Below, piece after piece: positions 56,347 to 64,000 of a stretch of DNA of 64,000 bases (positions are counted from its first letter, which is position 1; each line of letters starts with the position of its first letter). The stretch comes from Pseudomonas sp. TH41. Its GTDB lineage: Bacteria; Pseudomonadota; Gammaproteobacteria; Pseudomonadales; Pseudomonadaceae. The notes beneath the pieces were generated by a model, which was given only the letters and a program-made list of their open reading frames with translations, did no database searches and was not told where the DNA came from. The position numbers were made by a program, and so were the translations under genes. The stretch covers positions 1 through 64,000 of the forward strand of contig NZ_JAEKFH010000001.1 of NCBI RefSeq assembly GCF_016650695.1, in the 5' to 3' direction.

Positions 56347-57741
56347 ATGGACTATCTGCCGCTGTTTCATAACCTTCGCGGCAGTCGTGTGTTGGTCGTC
56401 GGTGGGGGGGAGATTGCCTTGCGCAAATCCCGCCTGCTGGCCGAAGCCGGTGCGCTGCTGCGGGTGGTCGCACCTGAAATCGAACCGCAACTGCGTGAGC
56501 TGGTTGTCGGCAGCGGTGGCGAGTGCCTGTTGCGTGGCTACGTCGAAGCGGATCTGGACGGTTGCGGGCTGATCATTGCCGCCACCGACGATGAGCCATT
56601 GAACGCGCAGGTGTCCGCCGATGCTCATCGGCGTTGCGTGCCGGTCAACGTGGTGGATGCGCCTGCGCTGTGCAGCGTGATCTTCCCGGCGATCGTCGAC
56701 CGTTCCCCTCTGATTATTGCCGTCTCCAGTGGCGGCGATGCGCCGGTGCTGGCGCGGTTGATCCGCGCCAAACTGGAAACCTGGATTCCGTCCTCATACG
56801 GGCAACTGGCGGGGCTGGCAGCGCGTTTTCGCAGCCAGGTCAAACGCCTGTTTCCGGATGTGCAGCAGCGTCGGGCATTCTGGGAAGATGTGTTCCAGGG
56901 CCCGATTGCCGACCGGCAACTGGCCGGGCAGGGCGCTGAAGCCGAGCGTTTGATGCTGGCAAAAATCAACGGCGAAGCCCCTGTCTCCACGGGCGAAGTC
57001 TATTTGGTGGGCGCCGGGCCGGGCGATCCGGATCTGCTGACCTTCCGCGCCTTGCGGTTGATGCAGCAAGCCGATGTGGTGCTATACGACCGCTTGGTGG
57101 CGCCCGCGATTCTGGATTTGTGCCGTCGCGATGCCGAGCGGGTCTATGTCGGCAAGCGTCGCGCCGATCACGCCGTGCCTCAGGATCAGATCAACCAGCA
57201 ACTGGTGGATCTGGCCAAACAGGGTAAGCGCGTCGTGCGGTTGAAGGGCGGTGATCCGTTCATTTTCGGCCGTGGCGGTGAAGAGATCGAAGAGCTGGCG
57301 GCCCATGGCATCCCGTTCCAGGTCGTGCCGGGTATCACGGCGGCCAGCGGTTGCGCGGCGTATGCCGGAATTCCGCTGACGCATCGTGATTACGCGCAGT
57401 CCGTGCGTTTCGTCACCGGGCACTTGAAGGATGGCTCCACTGATTTGCCGTGGGCAGACCTCGTCGCGCCTGCGCAAACCCTGGTGTTTTACATGGGGCT
57501 GGTGGGCTTGCCGATTATTTGCGAACAGTTGATCAAGCATGGTCGCGGGGCGGATACCCCGGCGGCGTTGATTCAGCAGGGCACCACGGTTAATCAGCGG
57601 GTGTTTACCGGCACCCTGGCCGACCTTCCACGGCTGGTGGCGGAGCATGAAGTGCATGCGCCGACGTTGGTGATTGTTGGGGAAGTGGTGCAACTGCGCG
57701 AAAAATTGGCGTGGTTTGAAGGGGCTCAGGCGCAAGTCTGA
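56347..57741 (+). CDS. cysG: Siroheme synthase CysG (multifunctional)
   Basis: Fusion enzyme of 464 residues that makes siroheme from uroporphyrinogen III. N-terminal CysG_B domain (precorrin-2 dehydrogenase and sirohydrochlorin ferrochelatase): [21 protein letters not shown] site at about 17-34 and [15 protein letters not shown]-terminal SUMT methyltransferase (CysG_A) from about residue 217: [31 protein letters not shown] and [23 protein letters not shown] directly abuts the serS stop. Needed for sulfite and nitrite reductases. Confidence 0.97.
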   Translation: MDYLPLFHNLRGSRVLVVGGGEIALRKSRLLAEAGALLRVVAPEIEPQLRELVVGSGGECLLRGYVEADLDGCGLIIAATDDEPLNAQVSADAHRRCVPVNVVDAPALCSVIFPAIVDRSPLIIAVSSGGDAPVLARLIRAKLETWIPSSYGQLAGLAARFRSQVKRLFPDVQQRRAFWEDVFQGPIADRQLAGQGAEAERLMLAKINGEAPVSTGEVYLVGAGPGDPDLLTFRALRLMQQADVVLYDRLVAPAILDLCRRDAERVYVGKRRADHAVPQDQINQQLVDLAKQGKRVVRLKGGDPFIFGRGGEEIEELAAHGIPFQVVPGITAASGCAAYAGIPLTHRDYAQSVRFVTGHLKDGSTDLPWADLVAPAQTLVFYMGLVGLPIICEQLIKHGRGADTPAALIQQGTTVNQRVFTGTLADLPRLVAEHEVHAPTLVIVGEVVQLREKLAWFEGAQAQV

Positions 57742-57757
57742 AAACCGGGTCGCCTCA

Positions 57758-57832
57758 TTCGCGAGCAAGCCCGCTCCCACAAGGGATTTGTGAACGACAC
57801 AAATCAAATGTGGGAGCGGGCTTGCTCGCGAA
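57758..57832. repeat. REPIN-like doublet, CTCCCACA / TGTGGGAG type
   Basis: Arms TTCGCGAGCAAGCCCGCTCC(CACA) at 57758-57781 and TGTGGGAGCGGGCTTGCTCG(CGAA) at 57809-57832. It separates convergent cysG and the glutathione transferase gene. Confidence 0.9.
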
Positions 57833-57857
57833 GAGGCCCTCAAAACCTGCACACCTC

Positions 57858-58859
57858 TCAGGCCCTGCGCCAAACCCCTTTCCCGCTCAACCGCGCCCGA
57901 TCATGGGTAGCCGAGAAATCCTGCGCTGGCCCTTTCGGCACAATCCCGGTCGGGTTGATGGTCTTGTGGCTGCCGTAGTAGTGATGCTTGATGTGGGTGA
58001 AGTCCACTGTCTCGGCAATCCCCGGCCACTGATAGATCTCCCGCAGCCAATTCGACAGGTTCGGATAATCGACAATCCGCCGCAGGTTGCATTTGAAGTG
58101 CCCGTGATACACCGCATCAAAGCGAATCAGCGTAGTGAACAGCCGAATGTCCGCCTCGGTCAGGTATTCGCCCACCAGATAGCGATTGGCGCCGAGCAGC
58201 GCTTCCAGTCGATCCAGTTCTGCAAACAACCCATCGAATGCCTCTTCATACGCCTTCTGCGAGGTCGCAAACCCGGCACGGTAGACACCGTTGTTCACCG
58301 CCGGATAAATCCGTTCGTTCAGTGCGTCGATTTCGCCGCGCAGGGGGGCAGGGTAGAAGTCCAGTTCATTGCCGGTCAGGCCATCGAACGCGCTGTTGAA
58401 CATGCGGATGATCTCCGCCGATTCATTGTTGACGATGCGATTCTGCTGTTTGTCCCAGAGCACCGGCACAGTGACGCGACCGGTGTAGTCGGCGGTATCG
58501 GCGGTGTAGCGCTGGTGCATGAAAGTGAAGTGGTCGAGCTTGTCGCCGGTCGAGCCGAGGTTCTGGTCGAAGGTCCAGCCGTTTTCCAGCATCAGCCAGC
58601 TGACCACCGAGACGTCGATCAGGCTGTCGAGGCCTTTGAGTTTGCGCAGGATCAGCGTGCGATGGGCCCACGGACAGGCGAGGGACACGTAGAGGTGATA
58701 GCGACCGGCCTCGGCGGCAAAGCCACCGACGCCGCTCGGGCCAGGCGCGCCGTCGACGGTCAGCCAATTACGACGCTGCGCCTGTTCACGCTGGAACGCG
58801 CCATCTTTGCTGCTTTCGTACCACTGGTCATGCCAGCGACCTTCAACTAACAAACCCAT
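57858..58859 (-). CDS. Glutathionyl-hydroquinone reductase (YqjG-like GST family)
   Basis: Xi-class glutathione transferase of 333 residues (start ATG 58859, MGLLVEGRWH, with GAGGAG upstream). Catalytic C62 lies in LACPWAHRTLI and reduces glutathionyl-hydroquinones to hydroquinones. N-terminal thioredoxin fold follows the CPWAHR, and the C-terminal all-alpha domain has NNESAEIIRMFNSAFD. Cytosolic. It is likely monocistronic or at the end of the tus-containing run, 90 bases beyond the YbiB-like gene. Confidence 0.9.
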   Translation of the reverse strand: MGLLVEGRWHDQWYESSKDGAFQREQAQRRNWLTVDGAPGPSGVGGFAAEAGRYHLYVSLACPWAHRTLILRKLKGLDSLIDVSVVSWLMLENGWTFDQNLGSTGDKLDHFTFMHQRYTADTADYTGRVTVPVLWDKQQNRIVNNESAEIIRMFNSAFDGLTGNELDFYPAPLRGEIDALNERIYPAVNNGVYRAGFATSQKAYEEAFDGLFAELDRLEALLGANRYLVGEYLTEADIRLFTTLIRFDAVYHGHFKCNLRRIVDYPNLSNWLREIYQWPGIAETVDFTHIKHHYYGSHKTINPTGIVPKGPAQDFSATHDRARLSGKGVWRRA

Positions 58860-58949
58860 GTCCAAGACTCCTCAACCGATAAGCGTTGGAACCGAGTCTA
58901 TGCGCATAGGTTCGAACAAATAGCGCAAAGGTTGGGCGGTTATGATCGG

Positions 58950-59951
58950 TTAAATCGATCTGTCTCGGGCGTCCCAATACTGCTGCGCGGTTTTGAAGGC
59001 TTGTTCACGAGCCTGGCCAAGGCCGCGCAAGGCCAGGGCGATGGTCGAAATCAGCGCCATTTGCGGGTAGCTGTCGACCACATCGCCGCGCCACACGGCT
59101 TTCAAATGCTCAGGCTCAAGCGAGGCGGGTTTGACGTGGCGCTGGCTCGACAGCTGCGGCCATTCCTCATCCCAGCTTTCGCCGCCGGTGGTGCCGTACA
59201 AGTGGCTGTCGGTGTCCGGATTGATTTCGATCTCGCCACCATCGCCTTTCACCACAATCGCGGTGTCACCGAGCAAGCCGCTGGCATCGCGATGCACAGC
59301 CTGATAGCCGGGGTGGAAAATGCTTTGCAGGCCGCAGCGAGCGTTCAACGGATTGAGAATCCGCGTCAGCGAATGAATCGGCGAACGCAGGCCCAGGGTA
59401 TTGCGCAAGTCGATCATGCGCTGCAGTTGCGGCGCCCAATCCACCAGCGGCATGAACGCCAGCCCCCCGTTATCGAGTGCCGATCCGACCTGTTGCCAGT
59501 TACGGCACAACCGGATCTTCAATTCGTCCAGCAGTTGTTCGCTGTACAGCCGACCCGCCGTGTGCGCGCCGCCGCCGTGCATGAAAATCCGCACGCCGTT
59601 TTGCGCCAGGCACTTGGCGGCCAGCAGATACCACGGCAAGTGGCGCTTCTTGCCGGCGTACGTCGGCCAGTCCAGGTCGACATTTAGCGTGGGGGCGTGC
59701 AGACGCTCACGCAAGGCTTGGGTGAACCCGGCCATTTCCTCGGCGCTTTCTTCCTTGTGCCGCAACAGCATCAGAAACGCGCCGAGCTGGGTGTCCTCGA
59801 CCTTCTCGTCGAGCACCATGCCCATGGCTTCGCGGGCTTCCTCGCGGGTCAGGTCGCGGGCGCCGCGTTTGCCTTTGCCGAGGATCCGCACGAACTGGGC
59901 GAACGGGTGCTCGGCGGGCGTTTCGAGGGTCAGTGCGGGATAGTCGGTCAT
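58950..59951 (-). CDS. YbiB/TrpD2-like glycosyl-transferase-fold protein
   Basis: 333-residue protein of the anthranilate-phosphoribosyltransferase fold (TrpD2, E. coli YbiB). LTREEAREAMGMVLDEKVEDTQLGAFLMLLRHKEES is the N-terminal helical region typical of the family, followed by the central HGGGAHTAGRLYSEQ and GDGGEIEINPD blocks. YbiB is not a tryptophan enzyme; in E. coli it binds nucleic acids and is LexA-regulated. Start ATG 59951 overlaps the tusE stop by four bases (ATGA), so it is the last gene of the tusDCBE-ybiB transcript. Confidence 0.9.
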   Translation of the reverse strand: MTDYPALTLETPAEHPFAQFVRILGKGKRGARDLTREEAREAMGMVLDEKVEDTQLGAFLMLLRHKEESAEEMAGFTQALRERLHAPTLNVDLDWPTYAGKKRHLPWYLLAAKCLAQNGVRIFMHGGGAHTAGRLYSEQLLDELKIRLCRNWQQVGSALDNGGLAFMPLVDWAPQLQRMIDLRNTLGLRSPIHSLTRILNPLNARCGLQSIFHPGYQAVHRDASGLLGDTAIVVKGDGGEIEINPDTDSHLYGTTGGESWDEEWPQLSSQRHVKPASLEPEHLKAVWRGDVVDSYPQMALISTIALALRGLGQAREQAFKTAQQYWDARDRSI

Positions 59952-60283
59952 AAACAATTCGTCGGTTTGGGCAGGCCCGCCAGTTTCGCGGCGAGTTTGG
60001 CAGGGGTGCCTTTGAACAGTCGGTTCAGGTGCAGGCTGTTGCCTTTGAGCGGGCCCAGCTTCGTTGCCGTGTACTTGATCAACGGGCGGGTGGCCGGGGA
60101 CAGCTGGAATTCGGCGTAGAAGCTGCGCAGCAGTTCGAGGATTTCCCAGTGTTCGGGGCTTAATTCGATGCCTTCGGCGGCGGCCAGGGCGGTGGCCACG
60201 TCGTTAGACCAGTCGCTGAGTTCGACCAGAAATCCGTCCTTGTCCAACGGGATGGCGCGAGCGCCGACCGTGAGGGAATTCAT
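59948..60283 (-). CDS. tusE: Sulfur relay protein TusE (DsrC family)
   Basis: 111-residue DsrC-fold protein that passes sulfur from TusBCD to MnmA. Start ATG 60283 (MNSLTVGARA). The penultimate cysteine, C110 (LPKPTNCL end), is the conserved persulfide-carrying residue. Blocks DKDGFLVELSDW and LTVGARAIPLD match TusE. Overlaps tusB at its 5' end by four bases and ybiB at its 3' end by four. Confidence 0.93.
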   Translation of the reverse strand: MNSLTVGARAIPLDKDGFLVELSDWSNDVATALAAAEGIELSPEHWEILELLRSFYAEFQLSPATRPLIKYTATKLGPLKGNSLHLNRLFKGTPAKLAAKLAGLPKPTNCL

Positions 60284-60573
60284 AGCCAACTGTTGACCTT
60301 GTCGTAGTGAATCGACAGCTCGACGAAGGCCGGGTAATCGATAGCCTTGGCCGTGTCAGGAATATCCAGAGCGCGAGCCTGGGCGTCTTCGGCCAGTACG
60401 AACAACGTCGGGCGCCGGGCGTTCAGCGCATTGAAGGGGGCGGTGCCCGGTTGCAAGGCATACACCGCGTCGCCCGTCAGCAATAGGGCATCGTTTGCGC
60501 CAATGACGCGCAGGCAACTGGTCAGGCGATCGTCGCCGAACGGGGAATGAGACAACACATGCAAAGTCGACAT
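60280..60573 (-). CDS. tusB: Sulfur relay protein TusB (DsrH family)
   Basis: 97-residue subunit of the TusBCD complex. MSTLHVLSHSPFGDDRLTSC at the N-terminus and the compact DsrE/F-like fold match TusB (E. coli 95 residues). The start overlaps the tusC stop, and the stop overlaps tusE, all in one coupled series. Confidence 0.9.
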   Translation of the reverse strand: MSTLHVLSHSPFGDDRLTSCLRVIGANDALLLTGDAVYALQPGTAPFNALNARRPTLFVLAEDAQARALDIPDTAKAIDYPAFVELSIHYDKVNSWL

Positions 60574-60935
60574 CAGAGGGTGATCACCTGGTCGTAGCGG
60601 TCAATAAGTGCAGTGATTTCGAGGGCGGCCAACACTTGAGCGTCTTCGAGCGCCAAACCTTTCGGGTCCAGACCGCGGGCTGCAGCGCTGTCGCCACAGA
60701 CAAACAGGTCTTCAACACCGAACATCGGCAAGGCTTGCAGGTTGGCGCTCAGGTCCTTCTGTTGCAGGGCCTTGGCGTCCTGTTTCGTGGCGAGCTGGAA
60801 CACCCCGTCATCGAGAAACAGCAGGCCAATCGGCAAATCGAAGGCGCCGCCGGCCAGCACGATGTCCAGCGCTTCCCGTGCGTTCGGCCCGGACCATGGC
60901 GCCTGACGGCTGATGATCAGCAAGGATTTAGGCAT
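60573..60935 (-). CDS. tusC: Sulfur relay protein TusC (DsrF family)
   Basis: 120-residue DsrE/F-like subunit. ISRQAPWSGPNAREALDIVLAGGAFD and VGVEDLFVCGDS-like block (GVEDLFVCGDSAAARG) match TusC. It sits in the middle of tusDCB with one base between it and tusD, and shares a base with tusB. Confidence 0.92.
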   Translation of the reverse strand: MPKSLLIISRQAPWSGPNAREALDIVLAGGAFDLPIGLLFLDDGVFQLATKQDAKALQQKDLSANLQALPMFGVEDLFVCGDSAAARGLDPKGLALEDAQVLAALEITALIDRYDQVITL

Positions 60936-60936
60936 T

Positions 60937-61329
60937 TCAAGCGCCTCCGAAACAGATCAGGCGGTCAGCGTCCTGCACCGCGTCATGTAACTGGCCGAGG
61001 CCGGACAATTCCCACGGCGCGCTCACCGCAACGGCTTCACGCTGATAACGTCCGGCTTCCTCTTCATTCAATACGCCTCGGCGCAGGGCGGCAGCGATGC
61101 AGACGACGCCGTCCAGTTGGTGTTCGATGACAAAGGCACGCCATTGCTTGGGCAGGTCCAGCTCATCCTGAGGCGTGACCACGCTACCGGAGGCGTTGTA
61201 GACGCCGTCCTGATAGAAAAACAGCCGGACAATCTCATGCCCGCCGGCCAGCGCGGCCTGGGCGAACAACAAGGCGCGGCGCGAGGAGGGCGCATGGGCG
61301 GCGGAAAACAGCGCGATGGCGAACTTCAT
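60937..61329 (-). CDS. tusD: Sulfur relay protein TusD (DsrE family)
   Basis: 130-residue subunit containing the catalytic cysteine of the TusBCD complex. Start ATG 61329 (MKFAIALFSAAHAPSSRRAL); the ORF start at 61359 adds 10 residues without similarity. C79 lies in DGVVCIAAALRRGV, the family active-site block, and HEIVRLFFYQDGVYNAS is the second conserved region. First gene of the tusDCBE-ybiB transcript. Confidence 0.94.
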   Translation of the reverse strand: MKFAIALFSAAHAPSSRRALLFAQAALAGGHEIVRLFFYQDGVYNASGSVVTPQDELDLPKQWRAFVIEHQLDGVVCIAAALRRGVLNEEEAGRYQREAVAVSAPWELSGLGQLHDAVQDADRLICFGGA

Positions 61330-61432
61330 GACGGACTCGATCAGCAAAACTGCGGCCATGATAAAGCTTTATCGCCAACGCGGCGAAGGGGTGTTTGCCG
61401 TGAAGGCAATCTACCTGCTGTACACCATCCCC

Positions 61433-61532
61433 TGTAGGAGCGAACTCGCTCGCGAAAACCCTGAGAACGCCTGGGGGTGTCAGGTTTGCAGCGTTATCGT
61501 TGACGACCATCGCGAGCGAGCTCGCTCCTACA
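61433..61532. repeat. REPIN-like doublet, GTAGGAGCGAGC type
   Basis: Arms TGTAGGAGCGAACTCGCTCG(CGAA) at 61433 and CATCGCGAGCGAGCTCGCTC(CTACA) ending at 61532. The inner core is GAACTCGC rather than GAGCTTGC, a variant of the class. It lies between tusD and the YoaK-like gene. Confidence 0.85.
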
Positions 61533-61553
61533 AAGGGGACTGGTAGTCTCCGC

Positions 61554-62270
61554 TTAACGCGGCATGTAGCCCAACTGCCAACGCCGCGGAATCTTCAGCG
61601 ACAGCAACCCCAGTGCACCCGCCAGCAACCCGCTGGCAAACAACGCCTTGAGCCCAAGGTGATGTTCCAGCACAGCGCCAAGCACCGCGCCGGCAAACAT
61701 GCCCGTCCAGGGGATCAGCTGAACCCGCCAGCCATTGCGCCGCTCGCCGAGCATCCAGCGCCCCAGTCCACGGCCGAAGCGCGACAGGGCGCCAGTGACG
61801 TAAGTGAGGCCGACCGGCAGGCCGTTCACTTCTTCCACCGCCGCATTGAGCATGCCCATGGCAATGATCGCCGCCAGCAACGCCGGCAGTTGTTCGTCAT
61901 AAGGCCAGGCTGCAGCGCCGCAGAGCAGCGTGGCGATGCACAGCAACAAGGGCAGCGCGCGCCGCCCGCCGAGACGGCTGACGACGATGCCCACGGCATT
62001 GCCGATGATGAAAGTGGCCACAAGGACCAGCAGGCGCAAGGTCAGCCCGACGTTGCCGTCGCTGATCGCGACAGCAAGGCGCGTGGTGTTGCCGCTCATG
62101 AACGAAACGAAATCGCCACTGGCCATGAAACCGATGGCGTCGGTCATGCCGGCGAGCACCGAGAGGCTGGCGACCAGCGACAGGCCGATGCGTCCGCGCC
62201 ATTTCTGCGTGTGCAGATGACCCGGACTGGCGCGGTGACTGGAGAGTGAAGGCAGCATCGGTGTTGGCAT
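61554..62270 (-). CDS. YoaK-like DUF1275 membrane protein
   Basis: 238-residue integral membrane protein with about six TM segments. The DUF1275/YoaK hallmark region is FMSGNTTRLAVAISDG, and GLPVGLTYVTGALSRFGRGLGRWMLGERR includes the second one. Function of the family is unknown (proposed transport). Lies 16 bases upstream of a small gene on the same strand; the order may be an operon. Confidence 0.9.
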   Translation of the reverse strand: MPTPMLPSLSSHRASPGHLHTQKWRGRIGLSLVASLSVLAGMTDAIGFMASGDFVSFMSGNTTRLAVAISDGNVGLTLRLLVLVATFIIGNAVGIVVSRLGGRRALPLLLCIATLLCGAAAWPYDEQLPALLAAIIAMGMLNAAVEEVNGLPVGLTYVTGALSRFGRGLGRWMLGERRNGWRVQLIPWTGMFAGAVLGAVLEHHLGLKALFASGLLAGALGLLSLKIPRRWQLGYMPR

Positions 62271-62286
62271 CCTTGAGCGGTGACGG

Positions 62287-62616
62287 TTACTTGCTTAGTC
62301 CATATAACTCGCAATACTCCAGCCAGTCCATGCCGGCCATTTCGGCCACTTCCTTGTGCACTTCCAGGCGTTGGGCCTGATAGTCCTCGGCCGTGGTCGC
62401 CGTCAGCTGCAGCGTCAGTTCCCAGGCAAACAAGCCCAGACGCTCGGCCTCGGCTTCGAAGGCTTCGTGCAAGCGCTCGTCGCGGTACTGCGCCGCCGTT
62501 TCGCCCTTGGCTTGAGCCAACAGCGGATTGAGGTTGTCGAGCTCAGCGCGCAGCTCAGGGCGCGCATCGAGAAACGTCTTCAGCGCCTGCTCGTGTTGCT
62601 GTTCGGTTGCCGCCAT
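62287..62616 (-). CDS. Conserved hypothetical protein, DUF6388-like
   Basis: 109 residues, acidic and alpha-helical, without signal peptide or TM helix. Blocks FLDARPELRAELDNLNPLLAQAKGET and LEVHKEVAEMAGMDWLEYCELYGL recall a small gamma-proteobacterial family (DUF6388, from memory, uncertain). A clear GAGCGACC-type site precedes the ATG. On the same strand as the YoaK-like gene and 21 bases after the small HTH-like gene, so it may be co-transcribed. Confidence 0.75.
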   Translation of the reverse strand: MAATEQQHEQALKTFLDARPELRAELDNLNPLLAQAKGETAAQYRDERLHEAFEAEAERLGLFAWELTLQLTATTAEDYQAQRLEVHKEVAEMAGMDWLEYCELYGLSK

Positions 62617-62637
62617 GGTCGCTCCTTGAGGCCCGGG

Positions 62638-62883
62638 TTACGCAGATTGCTTCTTGGCTTTGGCTGCAGCGGCCAGGCACTCGAGCGCAAACTGCTCGGG
62701 GTAAGTCATCTGGATCGGGGTAGTTTCGCCTTTGACGGTTCTTTCGCCGTCGAGGATGTAACGAATCCGCTTGTCGGTGACACCGATTCGCTTGGCGATC
62801 CAGGAAGGCGTCTGACCGATTTGGCTGATCAGCTTGTCAGCGTATTCAGCAGTCGGTTTGTAAAACTCGGCGTTGGGTGTCAT
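62638..62883 (-). CDS. Small helix-turn-helix-like protein, unknown function
   Basis: Start ATG 62883 (MTPNAEFYKPTAEYADK), with GGAAAGG upstream, gives 81 residues. Residues about 20-55 (LISQIGQTPSWIAKRIGVTD, then KRIRYILDGERTVKGE) read as a Cro/XRE-like helix-turn-helix. No family was recognised confidently. It is the first of three minus-strand genes 62883-61554. Could be a phage- or plasmid-derived repressor. Confidence 0.7.
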   Translation of the reverse strand: MTPNAEFYKPTAEYADKLISQIGQTPSWIAKRIGVTDKRIRYILDGERTVKGETTPIQMTYPEQFALECLAAAAKAKKQSA

Positions 62884-63046
62884 GGCCTTTCCAGAAAAAT
62901 GAGCCCGGGAAAATGGGCGATGTGGCATTAATGGCGCAACAGGGTGCGCGAATCGTCACGCGGTGTCGCGGTATAAATGAAGTAAAGCAGAACGATACGC
63001 CGTGCCACGGTGATACAGTCCGCTTTTTTATTGATGAGCGAACGCA

Positions 63047-63397
63047 ATGCGAATTCTGATGGTGGCGCTGGCCGTAACGTTGCTGGCGGGATGTGCGGGT
63101 TCGGTGATGGATAGTGCCCGCACTGGAGCCCCGTACAAAACCCTGAACTCGGACAAGCCGGAAAAAGACGTCGCTCAGTGCGTGCAGTTTTCCTGGCAGG
63201 ACGAGGCAGTGTTTGGCGTCGATGCAGGCGCGTACTTGCAACCGGGCAAGAAGGGCGGCTCCACCGTTTACACGCGTTCGGCAGAATCTTTTGTGGACGT
63301 GACCACCGATGCTTCAGGCACGGTGTTGAGCTACTACGCACAGCACGATGACTTTGTCGCCAAGCGCCGATTGGCGGCCCTCGCGACCTGTCTCTAA
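63047..63397 (+). CDS. Small putative lipoprotein
   Basis: 116 residues. The N-terminus MRILMVALAVTLLAGCAGSV has a lipobox LAGC with C16 as the lipidated residue, so it is exported and lipid-anchored. The remaining ~100 residues have no recognisable domain. Aspartate after the lipid cysteine (+2) is absent, so outer-membrane sorting is expected. Function unknown. Single gene with divergent neighbour and a REPIN downstream. Confidence 0.85.
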   Translation: MRILMVALAVTLLAGCAGSVMDSARTGAPYKTLNSDKPEKDVAQCVQFSWQDEAVFGVDAGAYLQPGKKGGSTVYTRSAESFVDVTTDASGTVLSYYAQHDDFVAKRRLAALATCL

Positions 63398-63402
63398 ACC
63401 AT

Positions 63403-63485
63403 TGTAGGAGCGAGCTTGCTCGCGATGGTGTGTCAGACACATAGCAGTCGACTGACACACCATCGCGAGCAAGCTCGCTCCTACA
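63403..63485. repeat. REPIN-like doublet, GTAGGAGCGAGC type
   Basis: Arms TGTAGGAGCGAGCTTGCTCG(CGATGGTGTGTCAG) from 63403 and the reverse complement ending 63485; the match extends to about 34 bases per arm including TGGTGTGTCAG/CTGACACACCA. It lies between convergent lipoprotein and GNAT genes. Confidence 0.92.
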
Positions 63486-63489
63486 GAGG

Positions 63490-63921
63490 TTATGCGTCGT
63501 TGGTCAGACGCTTCTGGAAAAAGAAGCGCTTGTGCCCCGGCGGATAGTCAACGATCTGGCCCAGCTCGCTGTAGCCGAGTTTCTTGTAAAACCCTGGCGC
63601 CTGGAAGTCGAAGGTGTCGAGCCAGATCCCGACGCATTCCTTCTCCCGCGCCAGCGCTTCGGCCATCTGCATCAACTTCGAGCCTATGCCCTGGCCACGG
63701 CCCTGTTCCGGCACCGACAGCAATTCGATAAACAGCCATTGGTAAAACACCCGGCCATACAGACCGCCGAGAATCTCGTCGTGTTCGTCGCGGACCAGCA
63801 AGGCAATCGGCTCTGGGACGGTGACGCCGGCTTTTGAGGTGTTATAGGCACGCAATGGCAGCAGGATCGCTTGCCGCTCTTCATCCGTGGGATCTTGCGA
63901 CTGTTCGATTCGCAGGTTCAT
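63490..63921 (-). CDS. GNAT-family N-acetyltransferase
   Basis: 143-residue single-domain acetyltransferase. RGQGIGSKLMQMAEALAREK is the acetyl-CoA-binding loop (R-x-x-G-I-G), and FDFQAPGFYKKLGYSELG is the C-terminal motif. The N-terminal part, residues about 15-70, has the beta strands IALLVRDEHDEILGGLYGRV. Substrate unknown. It reads toward the lipoprotein gene. The upstream 79 bases to the end of the window contain no other gene. Confidence 0.9.
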   Translation of the reverse strand: MNLRIEQSQDPTDEERQAILLPLRAYNTSKAGVTVPEPIALLVRDEHDEILGGLYGRVFYQWLFIELLSVPEQGRGQGIGSKLMQMAEALAREKECVGIWLDTFDFQAPGFYKKLGYSELGQIVDYPPGHKRFFFQKRLTNDA

Positions 63922-64000
63922 CAGCTAAATCCTTATGGCTATGAGGGGACAACATTCCCAAGCCTATCGCGGCCAGCGGTCGTTGTTCCAGTCTCTCTGG

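Overview
The window is chromosomal DNA from a Pseudomonas, most likely of the P. fluorescens group. Three things point there: the gene order (for example clpS-clpA / infA-bpt-aat-trxB / ftsK-lolA-rarA-crcB-serS-cysG-tusDCBE, and divergent idh/icd), near-identity of many products to remembered Pseudomonas proteins, and numerous intergenic inverted doublets of the GTAGGAGCGAGCTTGCTCGCGA type (REPINs). The sequence is GC-rich except for the first ~480 bases. I saw no rRNA, tRNA or CRISPR array. Species-level placement is not possible from sight alone.

Layout. 1-919: AT-rich sequence fused to the C-terminal remnant of an EmrB-type efflux pump. 1030-5650: lpxH-ppiB (minus) diverging from glnS-cysS (plus). 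5810-14029: an accessory catabolic module made of an AcoR-type sigma-54 activator and a six-gene ABC uptake operon resembling rhizobial glycerol transporter GlpSTPQV with its DUF2160-like membrane protein. A sigma-54 -24/-12 promoter and six TTGTTCA repeats lie between the two. 14203-14857: a HigBA-like toxin-antitoxin pair. 15251-30190: the complete 13-gene nuo operon for respiratory complex I (nuoA to nuoN, with nuoC and nuoD fused), transcribed on the minus strand. 30836-33398: aceA (glyoxylate shunt), with a probable RccR operator and long leader, and an orphan short secretin-like exported protein. 33786-39216: ribosomal oxygenase RoxA plus GNAT, purB, hflD, mnmA and a Nudix hydrolase. 39432-43410: two different NADP-isocitrate dehydrogenases, divergent. 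43493-49815: cspD, clpS, clpA, infA, bpt, aat, trxB. 50111-57741: ftsK, lolA, rarA, crcB, serS, cysG. 57858-63921: glutathionyl-hydroquinone reductase, YbiB/TrpD2-like protein, TusDCBE sulfur relay, a YoaK-like membrane protein and small genes.

How genes work together. AceA, Idh and Icd form the isocitrate branch point (glyoxylate shunt versus TCA cycle), and the NADH generated feeds NuoA-N. ClpS, ClpA, Bpt and Aat form the bacterial N-degron pathway. TusBCDE delivers sulfur to MnmA (also in the window) for 2-thiouridine in tRNA. CysG makes siroheme.

Most interesting. (1) In the ABC importer one ATPase has lost the H-loop histidine and the other the LSGGQ signature. Both changes should fall in the same composite ATP site, predicting a heterodimer with one active and one degenerate site. 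(2) The TTGTTCA array with a GG-N10-GC promoter upstream of that operon defines a probable regulator-operator pair of unknown inducer. (3) A 26-bp perfect-arm palindrome upstream of aceA matches the described RccR site. (4) A strong hairpin lies in the only long gap inside the nuo operon. (5) Fifteen REPIN-like doublets of at least five arm types occur in 64 kb.
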